From Verrucomicrobiota bacterium (GTDB lineage Bacteria; Verrucomicrobiota; Verrucomicrobiia; Limisphaerales; BJHT01): a DNA stretch of 35,980 bases. The notes under the pieces were generated by a model, which worked only from the letters and a program-made list of their open reading frames with translations, was not told the DNA's origin and did not search any database. The position numbers and the translations under genes are program-made. The DNA lies in the NCBI GenBank assembly GCA_014193395.1, contig BJHT01000036.1, positions 1 through 35,980 on the forward strand, given 5' to 3'. Shown here piece after piece: positions 16,827-25,076 of this stretch; the first letter of the stretch is position 1, and each line of letters starts with the position of its first letter.

Positions 16827-17999
16827 ATGAAACCACTCACTCTCCTCTTTGCGATCTTTGTGTTCCTTCGCGGCCATCCCGCTTCCGCCGCCGACTGGGC
16901 GGTCCAAGCCCTTGCCGACGCGAAGCACGACCGCACGAGCATTCCCTACGACGGCAAGACGCCGGACAAAATGGTCTGCGACACGACGCTGCGCGAGCTG
17001 CCTGACGGTTCGTGGGCGCTGTTCATGCTCGCCGGCGATGACTTCGAGCCGTCGCCGAAAAACTACACCGGCATCACGCGCAGCACGGACCAGGGCAAAA
17101 CGTGGTCGCCCTTGGAGCCAATGAACACGGGCCTGCCGCGCGCCGGCCTGACCACGGGGCAGTGCGTCTCCGAAGTCATGGTGCGCGGCGCGCGCGTCAC
17201 GGCGTTTCTCTCGACGCACTCGCAGACGTGGGGGCGCGATTGGAAGTCCTGGATTCTGCACAGCGATGATTCGTGCAAGACGTGGAGCCAGCCCGTGCCC
17301 GCGCCCGGCCGTTTGGCGAACTTCACTTTCATCCGCAACCACATCGTCGCGCGCGACGGGCGCATCATCATTCCCTTCCAGCATTATCTCGGCCCGCCGA
17401 CCGGCACGCCGCCGCCCAAAGCCGAGGAGAAACCGTGGCACGGCGCGCTCCGGCATTACGTCAGCAATCCGCGCAACGGCGTGCTCATCAGCAGCGACGG
17501 CGGGAAAACGTGGAGCGAACACGGCAACGTCCGCCTCACCGCCGATGACCGTTACCACGGCTGGGCCGAGAACAATCTCGCGGAACTCAGCGACGGCCGC
17601 ATCGCCATGATCATCCGCGCCGACCGGCTCGGCGGCGTGCTCTATTACGCGGAATCCAAGGACGGCGGGAAAACCTGGCCCGAGTTCGCCGTGAAGACCG
17701 ACGTCCCAAACCCTGGCTCGAAAGCCACGCTCTACCCGCTCGGCGGCGACACCGTCGCGATGCTGCACAATCCGAACCCCGCACATCGCAGCCCCATGGC
17801 GCTGTGGATTTCCTTCGACGGACTGAAGACCTGGCCCTACCGCCGCGTGCTCGTGCCCGAATCCTGCGACGGCCCGAAAGGCCGCCTGAACTACCCCGAC
17901 GGTTTCGTGAGCAAGGACCGGCAGTGGCTCCACTTCGCCTTCGACGACAACCGCCACCGCGCCGTCCACTACAGCGCGAAACTGCCGGCGCTCAAGTGA
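16827..17999 (+). CDS. Exported exo-sialidase family protein
   Basis: ATG 16827 gives 390 residues with a signal peptide ([21 protein letters not shown], cut before ADW). Four Asp-box motifs mark a six-bladed propeller: [24 protein letters not shown] and SKDGGKTW. Other sialidase-family features are [38 protein letters not shown] (the ExxL-ELxDGR strand) and a final NYPDGFVS. Family members cleave terminal sugars (often sialic acid) or act on related polysaccharides; the exact substrate is unknown. It probably forms a transcription unit with the upstream gene. The signal-peptide core is encoded by the same dispersed repeat as its neighbour. Confidence 0.85.
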   Translation: MKPLTLLFAIFVFLRGHPASAADWAVQALADAKHDRTSIPYDGKTPDKMVCDTTLRELPDGSWALFMLAGDDFEPSPKNYTGITRSTDQGKTWSPLEPMNTGLPRAGLTTGQCVSEVMVRGARVTAFLSTHSQTWGRDWKSWILHSDDSCKTWSQPVPAPGRLANFTFIRNHIVARDGRIIIPFQHYLGPPTGTPPPKAEEKPWHGALRHYVSNPRNGVLISSDGGKTWSEHGNVRLTADDRYHGWAENNLAELSDGRIAMIIRADRLGGVLYYAESKDGGKTWPEFAVKTDVPNPGSKATLYPLGGDTVAMLHNPNPAHRSPMALWISFDGLKTWPYRRVLVPESCDGPKGRLNYPDGFVSKDRQWLHFAFDDNRHRAVHYSAKLPALK

Positions 18000-18047
18000 G
18001 GCATCGCGAGCCGCGGAGAGACCTGCGACGCGCCCACTTCAGTTCTG

Positions 18048-18142
18048 CCCCATGATTCTGCCTCTAATGATTTTGAGCCAATTCCCGTGCTGCGAAACCC
18101 ACAGGGGAAAAGCTCAGAATCATTAGAGGCAGAATCATGGGG
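18048..18142. repeat. MITE-like inverted repeat (31-nt arms)
   Basis: Arms 18048-18078 and 18112-18142 are reverse complements with one mismatch. Each has the core ATGATTCTGCCTCTAATGAT. The 33-nt loop contains CCCGTGCTGCG. No open frame or transposase is associated. I believe related CATTAGAGGCAGAAT strings are frequent in verrucomicrobial genomes, which would make this a non-autonomous mobile repeat. Confidence 0.85.
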
Positions 18143-18223
18143 ACATCCTAATTTCACGATTGGGACGGAGTGAGAGGATCGTGCGAGCGCACGCGCTCGG
18201 CAATCATCCCGCAACCCATGAAC

Positions 18224-18289
18224 TTCCCGCAGATTCAGGGCGACCACAGATTGAATTTCCCATCTGTGGTCGCCCTGAATCTGCGGGAA
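18224..18289. repeat. Perfect 28-bp hairpin
   Basis: Arms 18224-18251 and 18262-18289 are exact reverse complements (core CAGATTCAGGGCGACCACAG) around the 10-nt loop TGAATTTCCC. It lies 82 nt from the preceding inverted repeat. There is no T-tract after either arm, so it is unlike an intrinsic terminator. It might act on mRNA stability or be a mobile or duplication-derived palindrome. Confidence 0.85.
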
Positions 18290-18429
18290 ATCTCGGTGGA
18301 TAATCGTCCTGATGCCGACTCGGCTGCGGTTGGACACAGCGCCTTTCCGAGAGTTTGCGCTGGCTCGTGACGACCAATGACCATGCCTACGACCTGTGGC
18401 CAAACACGCGCTTCTCGCAGAAGAAGGTC

Positions 18430-18454
18430 AGAGTCTCCTAACGTCGTCTCCTAC
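18430..18454. repeat. 25-nt dispersed repeat (GTAGGAGACGACGT type), copy 2
   Basis: Reads GAGTCTCCTAACGTCG then TCTCCTACA on the plus strand. It differs at one position from the inverted copy at 31177-31201. Confidence 0.75.
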
Positions 18455-18545
18455 AAGAATCGGCGGTGCCCGTCCCCCACCAGCGCAGGATTGCGGGCGG
18501 CGTGGGCGGGCGGTTAAGCTCCGCCCCACGACACCGCCACCCTGC

Positions 18546-19454
18546 ATGAAAACCGCCGCACCCCTTTCCCGCCGCCGCTTCGTCACGTCCGCGGTCGCTG
18601 CTGGCGCCGGCGCGCTGGCGTTGCGCACGTTCGCACTACCCGCGGCGGACCGGGCGTTGAGCGAGGTTTCGTTCCTGGTCATCACCGACACGCACCTCGG
18701 CTACCAGGACAAGGACGCCGCCGAGAAACAGTGGCTCAAGACCGCGGCCGAACTGGCGCGCGCGCCCGGCGCGTTCGTGCTGCATCTCGGCGACGTGGTG
18801 GATGGCGGACGCGAGCCGCAATACGCGCGCTATCTCGAAGGGCGGAAGCTCATCGGAAAAACCGTTCACGAAATCCCCGGCAACCACGATCCGCAGGAAC
18901 TTTTCGAGCGCCACCTGCGCAAGGACGTGAACCTCGCCTTCGAGCACGAATGGCTGCGCGTGCTGCTCATCAACAACTCGCGCACCGAATCGCACGACGG
19001 CTTCATCACGCCGGAACAACTCGCGTGGCTCGGCGCTCAGTGCGCGCTCGCCGCGAAGGCCGAGCAGCGACTCCTCTTCGCCATGCACGTCCCCGTGCAT
19101 ACCAACGCCGCTCCCGACCGCGGCTGGTATGTGAAGCCCGCCCACGGCCAACGCGAGTTTTACGCCCTGCTGGAAAAGCACGCGACGCGCACCATCGCCC
19201 TGTTCCACGGCCATTTTCACAACGGCCTGCGCGGCTGGGACGACCGCGCGCCGGTTCACGAAATCAGCTTCCCCTCCGCGCTCTACAACCTCGACCGCAA
19301 GCTCGCCGCCAAACCCGCGCCCGGCTACAACCTCCCCGAATTCCGCCCCGGCTTCACGCGCGTGCGCATTCGCGACGGCGTGCTCGAACTCGCCTACCAA
19401 CCCGTCGGCACCGCCGAACCTGCGACGAAACAGTTGTCCCTGAAACCCGTCTGA
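18546..19454 (+). CDS. Tat-exported calcineurin-like metallophosphoesterase
   Basis: ATG 18546 gives 302 residues. A Tat signal SRRRFV (residues 8-13) precedes a hydrophobic AAGAGALALRTFALPA region. The phosphoesterase domain has VITDTHLG (D48, H50), LHLGDVVDGG (D83), PGNHD (N113, H114), MHVPVH (H181) and FHGHFHNG (H223, H225), a complete two-metal set. It should hydrolyse a phosphoester outside the cytoplasm; the substrate is unknown. Its stop is 30 nt before the first sulfatase start, so they are probably co-transcribed and may work on the same phosphorylated or sulfated material. Confidence 0.88.
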   Translation: MKTAAPLSRRRFVTSAVAAGAGALALRTFALPAADRALSEVSFLVITDTHLGYQDKDAAEKQWLKTAAELARAPGAFVLHLGDVVDGGREPQYARYLEGRKLIGKTVHEIPGNHDPQELFERHLRKDVNLAFEHEWLRVLLINNSRTESHDGFITPEQLAWLGAQCALAAKAEQRLLFAMHVPVHTNAAPDRGWYVKPAHGQREFYALLEKHATRTIALFHGHFHNGLRGWDDRAPVHEISFPSALYNLDRKLAAKPAPGYNLPEFRPGFTRVRIRDGVLELAYQPVGTAEPATKQLSLKPV

Positions 19455-19484
19455 ATGCCGCCTGAAACACCCGCCCGGACAAAA

Positions 19485-20924
19485 ATGAAAAACCTGCTCC
19501 GCCTGCTGTTCACCGTGTGTTTGCTCGCCGCGGCGCATCCCCGCGCCACCGCCGCGCCGCGCCCGAACATCATCTTCGTCATGGCCGACGACCTCGGCTA
19601 CACGGACGTCGCGTGCTTCGGCAGCAAATATTACGAGACGCCGAACATCGATCGCCTCGCCACGCAGGGCCTCAAGCTCACCAGCCATCATCATTGCCAG
19701 AACTGCACGCCCACACGCGCGGCGTTGATGAGCGGCCAATACGGCGCGCGCACCGGCGTTTACACGGTCGGCGGCATCGAGCGTTTCAACTGGCAGTCGC
19801 GCCCGCTGCGTCCGGTGGACAACGTGACGAACCTCCCGCTCGACCGCTCGACCATCGCGCAGCAGCTCAAGGCCGCCGGCTACGCCACCGGCATGTTCGG
19901 CAAATGGCACATCGGCGAGCAGGCCAAATTTCATCCGGGCCAGCGCGGCTTCGACGAGGCCATCGTCTCGATGGGCCTGCATTACAATTTCGCGACGAAC
20001 CCGAAGACGCCGCATCCGAAGGAGCAATATCTCGCGGACTTCCTCACCGACCGCGCCGTCGATTTCATCCAGCGCCACAAGGAGCAGCCGTTCTTCCTCT
20101 ACCTCCCGCACTTCGGCGTGCATTCGCCGCACACGGCGAAGCCCGAGCTGATCGCAAAGTTCAAACCCAAGCCCGGCGTGGGCGGCCACAGCAACCCCAC
20201 CTACGCCGCCATGATCGCCAGCGTGGATGAAAGCGTGGGCCGCGTGATGCAAACGCTCGACGACCTGAAGCTCGCCGAAAACACCGTGCTCATTTTCACC
20301 AGCGACAACGGCGGCGTGGGCGGCTACGTGCGCGAGGGCATCAAGCAGGGCGGCGACATCACGGACAACGCCCCGTTGCGCAGCGGCAAGGGCAGTCTCT
20401 ACGAAGGCGGCACCCGCGTGCCCCTCATCGTCCGCTGGCCCGGCGTGACGAAACCCGGCACCACCTGCGCCGTGCCGACCATCCATGTGGACATCTATCC
20501 CACCTTTCTCGAACTCGCCGCCGCGCCCAAACCCGCGCACGCGCTCGACGGCGAGAGCCTCGTGAAACTCTTCCGCGCGCCCGACGCGAAGCTCCAGCGC
20601 GACGCCATCTTCCAGCATTTTCCCGGCTACCTTGGCGCGGGCGAAGGCCACTGGCGCACCACGCCCGTCAGCCTTGTCCACGCGGGCGATTGGAAGCTGA
20701 TGGAGTTCCTCGAAGACGGCCGCCTCGAACTTTACAACCTGCGCGACGACCTCGGCGAAGCGAAGAATCTCGCCCAGACCCAGCCCGCCAAAGCCGCCGA
20801 ACTCCGTGACCGCCTCGTCGCCTGGCGCAAGGAAATCAAGGCCCCGATGCCTACGGCGAACAAGGGCGGGGCCGTCGGCGAGCCGAAGGGTGGAAAGAAA
20901 AAGCAGGGGAAAGCGGCGGAATAA
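19485..20924 (+). CDS. Exported formylglycine-dependent sulfatase
   Basis: ATG 19485 is preferred over 19455 because it begins a good signal peptide (MKNLLRLLFTVCLLAAAHPR...TAA) and is preceded by an A-rich stretch. The 479-residue protein shows sulfatase metal residues in ADDLGYTDV (D35, D36), the modification motif C74-T-P-T-R within NCTPTRAALMSGQYGARTG, the MFGKWHIG motif with its Lys and His, and IFTSDNGGVGG (metal-binding Asp-Asn). C74 is expected to be converted to formylglycine. Proteins of this type remove sulfate esters from polysaccharides. The C-terminus is Lys/Gly-rich (GEPKGGKKKQGKAAE). Confidence 0.92.
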   Translation: MKNLLRLLFTVCLLAAAHPRATAAPRPNIIFVMADDLGYTDVACFGSKYYETPNIDRLATQGLKLTSHHHCQNCTPTRAALMSGQYGARTGVYTVGGIERFNWQSRPLRPVDNVTNLPLDRSTIAQQLKAAGYATGMFGKWHIGEQAKFHPGQRGFDEAIVSMGLHYNFATNPKTPHPKEQYLADFLTDRAVDFIQRHKEQPFFLYLPHFGVHSPHTAKPELIAKFKPKPGVGGHSNPTYAAMIASVDESVGRVMQTLDDLKLAENTVLIFTSDNGGVGGYVREGIKQGGDITDNAPLRSGKGSLYEGGTRVPLIVRWPGVTKPGTTCAVPTIHVDIYPTFLELAAAPKPAHALDGESLVKLFRAPDAKLQRDAIFQHFPGYLGAGEGHWRTTPVSLVHAGDWKLMEFLEDGRLELYNLRDDLGEAKNLAQTQPAKAAELRDRLVAWRKEIKAPMPTANKGGAVGEPKGGKKKQGKAAE

Positions 20925-20932
20925 CTGTGCTC

Positions 20933-21535
20933 ATGAAGCGAACCCAGCCAACGACAAATCCTGACCCTGATCCGGTGGAGAACCGACGAGACTGGTTGCT
21001 GTTCTCCGGGCACGCTCGGATGCACGTTTGGAACAGCGGGGGTCCCATTCATGTTCCACATAAACGCGTTCTTCAGCTTCTCATCATGCCGTGGCATGGC
21101 GATGACGAGTCGTGGACGGTTTATCGACACCAAGAGAACACACGCAACGACGGCAAGATTGTGTTCAAGAAATGGAACACGGCCGCGGACAAAGAGAGGT
21201 TTCAGAGGTTGGAACGTACGGAAGCACCGGGTAATTGGGACGCCAAGACCAATGTAACCGAGAGACAACTGCTCGTGCCAGGGAGCTGGGTCGCGGCGCT
21301 TGAACGCACCGTCGGTGCCCTCTCAGTTCCTCCTATCGCTGGTTCAGTTCGGCCTTTGGCACGCACTACAAAATACGAGTTGAGTCTTTGGAGGAGCAGG
21401 CAGGCGGCGGAATTCCACTGGGGAACGACACCGCCAAAAGCATGGCAACCGCTGGCGAGGCTTTTCAATGCCTTGTTGCGGTGCTTTCGGCGGCACGCCG
21501 ATGGCCAGCCGCTTCCACCAGTTCATGAACTGTAG
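20933..21535 (+). CDS. Hypothetical protein between two sulfatases
   Basis: About 200 residues from ATG 20933 (a GTG at 20927 is also possible). I do not recognise it by name. It has no signal peptide, is rich in Trp and Arg, and has distinct segments VWNSGGPIHVPHKRVLQLLI, TVYRHQENTRNDGKIVFKKW and FHWGTTPPKAWQPLARLFN. The base composition is visibly less GC-rich than its neighbours and codon use is less G/C-ended, so it may be a later arrival. It interrupts the sulfatase cluster in the same orientation. Coding is likely but not certain. Confidence 0.6.
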   Translation: MKRTQPTTNPDPDPVENRRDWLLFSGHARMHVWNSGGPIHVPHKRVLQLLIMPWHGDDESWTVYRHQENTRNDGKIVFKKWNTAADKERFQRLERTEAPGNWDAKTNVTERQLLVPGSWVAALERTVGALSVPPIAGSVRPLARTTKYELSLWRSRQAAEFHWGTTPPKAWQPLARLFNALLRCFRRHADGQPLPPVHEL

Positions 21536-21629
21536 TTTCATGTCTGAGATGCCGCTTACCCATTTGTTTCAACGAGCACAATTGCCGCCGACTGGGAAAC
21601 ACCACACTCATCTGCCCGTAACTTTTTTT

Positions 21630-23282
21630 ATGCTCCACAAACTCCTCCCTCTCCTCGCCCTCCTCACCCTCGCCACGTCGCCCGCCGCCCACGCCGCCGC
21701 GTCGCCACCCAACGTCCTCCTCATCCTCGCCGATGACATGGGCTATTCCGATGCCGGCTGCTACGGCGGCGACATCGCAACGCCGAACCTGGACGCGCTG
21801 GCCAAGGGCGGCGTGCGCTTCACCCAGTTCTACAACACCGCCCGCTGCTGGCCGTCGCGCGCGGCGATTCTCACCGGCTACTACGCGCAACAGGTGCGGC
21901 GCGACGCGATGCCCGGCGTCGGTGGCGGCGCGCGCGGCGTGCGTCCGGCGTGGGCGCGACTGCTGCCCGAGATGCTCAAGCCGCTCGGCTACCGCTCCTA
22001 TCACACCGGCAAATGGCACGTGGACGGCAAGCCGTTGCAGAACGGCTTCGACCACTCCTACAGCCTCGAGGACCACGACCGGAACTTCGCCCCGCGCCGC
22101 CACACCGAGGACGACCAACCGCTGCCGCCCGTCGCCGCCGACGCGAAGTACTTCACCTCGACCGCCATGGCCGATCACGCGATCAATTGCCTCAAGGAAC
22201 ACGCCGAGAAATTCCGCGACAAACCATTCTTTCATTACCTCGCGTTCACCTCGCCGCACTTCCCGTTGCAGGCGCCCGCCGCGGACATCGCCCGCTACCG
22301 CGACAAATTCCGCGTCGGCTGGGATGTCGTGCGCATGGAACGCTGGGAGCGGCAGAAGTCTCTCGGCATCGTGAACACGCCGCTGTCCGCGACCGAGCAG
22401 GAGGTCGGGCCGCCGTATCACTTCGCCGAGGCGCTGGCGAAACTCGGCGCTGGCGAGGTCAACCGCCCGTTGCCGTGGTGCGACCTCACCGAGCCGCAGC
22501 GCGATTTTCAGTCCGCCAAAATGGCCATCCACGCCGCGATGATCGACCGCATGGACCAGGAGATCGGCCGCGTCCTCGCCCAGATCAAGGCGATGGGCGC
22601 GTTCGAGAACACGCTCGTGCTCTTCCTCTCCGACAACGGCGCGAGCGCCGAGATCATGGTGCGCGGCGATGGTCACGATCCCAAGGCCGCGCCCGGTTCC
22701 GCGGCGACGTTCCTGTGCCTCGGTCCCGGTTGGTCGAGCGCCGCCAACACGCCGTTCCGCCGGCACAAGACGTGGGTCCACGAGGGCGGCATCGCCACGC
22801 CGCTCATCGCGCACTGGCCCAAAGGTATTACTACCGCCGGCGAGCTGCGCCACACGCCGTCGCATCTCATCGACCTCGTGCCAACCATTCTCGAAATCAC
22901 CGGCGCGAAACCCCTCCCCGCTCCGGACGGCAAGCCCGCGCCACCCGCGCCCGGCCGCAGCCTCGCGCCCGCGTTCGCCCGCGACGTGCGTGTGCCGCAC
23001 GACAGCCTCTGGTGGTCTCACGAAAGCAACCGCGCGCTCCGCGTCGGTGATTGGAAAATTGTCGCCGCCGGCACCAACAGCGCGTGGGAACTCTACGACC
23101 TCAAAACCGACCGCGCCGAAATGCGCAACCTCGCCACCGCCGAGCCCGACAAGCTCCGCGAACTCACCGCCCTCTGGGAACGCCAGGCCAACGAAATCCG
23201 CGCCCTCGCGAACAAAGATCTCCCGCCCGGAGCCGCGCCTGACGCACCCAAAAAGCGCGGCCCTGCGAAGCCTGGCAACTGA
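21630..23282 (+). CDS. Exported arylsulfatase-like sulfatase
   Basis: The frame is open further upstream, but ATG 21630 starts a clear signal peptide (MLHKLLPLLALLTLATSPAA, cut near HAAA), giving 550 residues. Sulfatase features: ILADDMGYSDAG (D35, D36), C73-W-P-S-R within ARCWPSRAAILTG (formylglycine site), YHTGKWHVDG, the TSPHFPLQAP strand and LFLSDNGASAEIM (metal Asp-Asn). The WPS version of the motif is common among bacterial arylsulfatases acting on glycans. A Pro/Lys-rich tail follows. It is a different subfamily from the sulfatase at 19.5 kb; substrates unknown. Confidence 0.92.
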   Translation: MLHKLLPLLALLTLATSPAAHAAASPPNVLLILADDMGYSDAGCYGGDIATPNLDALAKGGVRFTQFYNTARCWPSRAAILTGYYAQQVRRDAMPGVGGGARGVRPAWARLLPEMLKPLGYRSYHTGKWHVDGKPLQNGFDHSYSLEDHDRNFAPRRHTEDDQPLPPVAADAKYFTSTAMADHAINCLKEHAEKFRDKPFFHYLAFTSPHFPLQAPAADIARYRDKFRVGWDVVRMERWERQKSLGIVNTPLSATEQEVGPPYHFAEALAKLGAGEVNRPLPWCDLTEPQRDFQSAKMAIHAAMIDRMDQEIGRVLAQIKAMGAFENTLVLFLSDNGASAEIMVRGDGHDPKAAPGSAATFLCLGPGWSSAANTPFRRHKTWVHEGGIATPLIAHWPKGITTAGELRHTPSHLIDLVPTILEITGAKPLPAPDGKPAPPAPGRSLAPAFARDVRVPHDSLWWSHESNRALRVGDWKIVAAGTNSAWELYDLKTDRAEMRNLATAEPDKLRELTALWERQANEIRALANKDLPPGAAPDAPKKRGPAKPGN

Positions 23283-23413
23283 GGCGTGACCGTGACCGGA
23301 GTGCGCCCGTCCCCGGGCGCAGCGACGTCCGCAAACCGGGCGTGCTGAATCCGCGCCCGCCGCCATTGATTCAGTAATCCGGCGTAAGGCTGCGGTGGCG
23401 CGGGCGAGCGAGT
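23283..23413. other. Gap between sulfatase and repeat array
   Basis: No gene seen. It contains a GC hairpin TGCGCCC-GTCCCC-GGGCGCA near 23301 just after the sulfatase stop, without a following T-tract. Confidence 0.4.
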
Positions 23414-23765
23414 GGGGAGGCGACAGCTTGTCGCCTCTCAGCTTGTGGCGACGGGCCGTCGCCACCCCAGTGCCAAGCCCCTCTGGGTGCAAATTCCAAA
23501 GCCTCGGGGAGGCGACAGCTTGTCGCCTTTCAGTTTGTGGCGACGAGCCGTCGCCACCCCAGCGCCAAGCCCCTCTGGGTGCAAATTCCAAAGCCTAGGG
23601 GAGGCGACAGCTTGTCGCCTTTCGGTTTGTGGCGACGAGCCGTCGCCACCCCAGTGCCAAGCCCCTCTGGGTGCAAATTCCAAAGCCTCGGGGAGGCGAC
23701 AGCTTGTCGCCTCTCAGCTTGTGGCGACGGGCCGTCGCCACCCCGATTCCAAGGCCATCGGGGGC
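23414..23765. repeat. Four-copy 92-bp tandem repeat with two hairpins per unit
   Basis: Units begin GGGGAGGCGACAGC at 23414, 23506, 23598 and 23690, exactly 92 nt apart; the fourth diverges after about 23755. Each unit holds a palindrome GGCGACAGCTTGTCGCC and a second one, TGGCGACGGGCCGTCGCCA (or with GAG in the loop), then CCTCTGGGTGCAAATTCCAA. Unit sequences differ at only a few positions (CTCAGCTTG versus TTCAGTTTG or TTCGGTTTG). It lies between the convergent sulfatase and lpxB. Long open frames through it are repeat translation. Confidence 0.92.
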
Positions 23766-23827
23766 CATCTCCTCACGTCGGCGGCTACACGATTCTCCGC
23801 CCCGCTGCGCCGACGCGACGTCCGACT

Positions 23828-25015
23828 TCACTCAGGTTTCCCGAGCAGCCGCAGCACCGCCGCAGCGGCGCGGCGGGTTGCACCGGGACCGCCGAGAGAC
23901 GCGATGACGGTGGCGAGTTTGCGGCGCACCGCGGCGCGTTGTTCGGGGAGCCGCAGCAGTTCCACCACGGCATCGGCAAGGTTCAACGCCGTGGCCTCGT
24001 CTTGGATGAACTCGGGAAACACGGCCTCGCCCGCCAGCAGATTCGGCATGGCCAGATAGTCCACCTGGATGATGCGGCGGCCGATTTGAAACGTGCTCCA
24101 CGACGTTTTGTAAAACGCGACCGTCGGCACGCCGAAGTAAGCGCATTCCATCGTCACCGTGCCGGTCGAGGCGAGCGCCACGGTCGCGGCGCGCAGGGCT
24201 TCGGCCAGTCCGCCAACCTGCACGCGCAGGCCGGGCACCGCGGCGGCGAGCGGGCGCGCGAGCTCGGCGAGGGCGTCGGTCGGCAACACCATGCGCAGCG
24301 ACACGCGCTCGACCTCGGCGATCAGCCGCGCTGCCTCGAGCATCGGCGGCAGATGCCGGTGCAATTCGCCGACGCGGCTGCCGGGCAGCAGCAGCACCTC
24401 GGGCGCGTCGTTTGCACCGGCTGCGGCCGCGGGCGTCAGGCCTGCCGCCGCGTAACGGTCGAGCATCGGATGCCCGACAAACTCGACGGGGAAATCCGGC
24501 GTGCGCACGGCATACCAGTCGCGCTCGAAGGGGAAGAGGCAGAGCAGCAGATCGAAGTCGCGCGCCAGCGCCACCGCGCGGTCCGCGCGCGACGCCCACA
24601 CCTGCGGCGAGACGTACTGCACGATGCGTGGACGCCAGTTGTGGAAGTCGTTCTGGTGCCGCGCGAGCCGCTGCCGCACGGCGTGGGCGAAGCGTCGGTT
24701 GAAGCCCGAGAAATCAACGCAGACGATCACGTCGGGCTGCCGCGCGAAGGCGAGGTCGAGCAGTTGATCGAACAGGCGCTTGAATTTCGGATAATTTTTC
24801 AGCGCCTCGAGGAGGCCGATGACCGAGTGCGTGGTGAGGTCAACCGCCAGTTCCACGCCGACGGCGGCCATCTGCGGCCCGCCCGCGCCGAAGAAACGCG
24901 GGCCGAAACCGCCGCCCTGCGCGGCGAGCTGCGTCTGAAGTTCGCGCACGAGTTCCGCCGCCAGCGCATCGCCGCTGGCCTCACCCGCGAGGAACATGAA
25001 GGACGTGGGTTGCAT
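23828..25015 (-). CDS. lpxB: Lipid-A-disaccharide synthase LpxB
   Basis: ATG 25015 gives 395 residues, the usual length. LpxB joins UDP-diacylglucosamine and lipid X to make the lipid A disaccharide at the inner membrane. Visible family motifs: FMFLAGEASGD (residues 6-16), CVDFSGFNRRFAHAV, YVSPQVWASRADRA, LLLPGSRVGEL, then ASTGTVTMECAYFGVPTVAF and YLAMPNLLAGEAVFPEFIQD. The downstream half carries the UDP-sugar site. The extension upstream of 25015 is Arg-rich and not supported. A Gfo/Idh/MocA gene ends 61 nt upstream, an arrangement seen in several PVC and Bacteroidetes lipid A clusters. Its presence argues for an outer membrane with lipid A. Confidence 0.95.
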   Translation of the reverse strand: MQPTSFMFLAGEASGDALAAELVRELQTQLAAQGGGFGPRFFGAGGPQMAAVGVELAVDLTTHSVIGLLEALKNYPKFKRLFDQLLDLAFARQPDVIVCVDFSGFNRRFAHAVRQRLARHQNDFHNWRPRIVQYVSPQVWASRADRAVALARDFDLLLCLFPFERDWYAVRTPDFPVEFVGHPMLDRYAAAGLTPAAAAGANDAPEVLLLPGSRVGELHRHLPPMLEAARLIAEVERVSLRMVLPTDALAELARPLAAAVPGLRVQVGGLAEALRAATVALASTGTVTMECAYFGVPTVAFYKTSWSTFQIGRRIIQVDYLAMPNLLAGEAVFPEFIQDEATALNLADAVVELLRLPEQRAAVRRKLATVIASLGGPGATRRAAAAVLRLLGKPE

Positions 25016-25076
25016 AGGATTTTCAGATTTACGAATCAACCGGCGGCCCGCCCCGCGAACCGCGCTCCCGCCGCCG

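Noticed and set aside
18224-18289. Rho-independent terminator
   Set aside because: Strong stem but no T-tract after either arm and the stem is far longer than usual.
18636-20681. 681-codon minus-strand open frame across the phosphoesterase and sulfatase genes
   Set aside because: It spans two real plus-strand genes and reads as Ala/Gly/Arg shadow.
21465-23591. 708-codon minus-strand frame across the second sulfatase
   Set aside because: Shadow of the sulfatase, extended through the repeat array.
23414-23765. CRISPR array
   Set aside because: Units are tandem 92-nt copies with no unique spacers and no cas genes nearby.
23395-24059. Open reading frames running through the 92-bp repeats
   Set aside because: All frames are open because of the repeat composition and give the same short peptides; no start signal or family.
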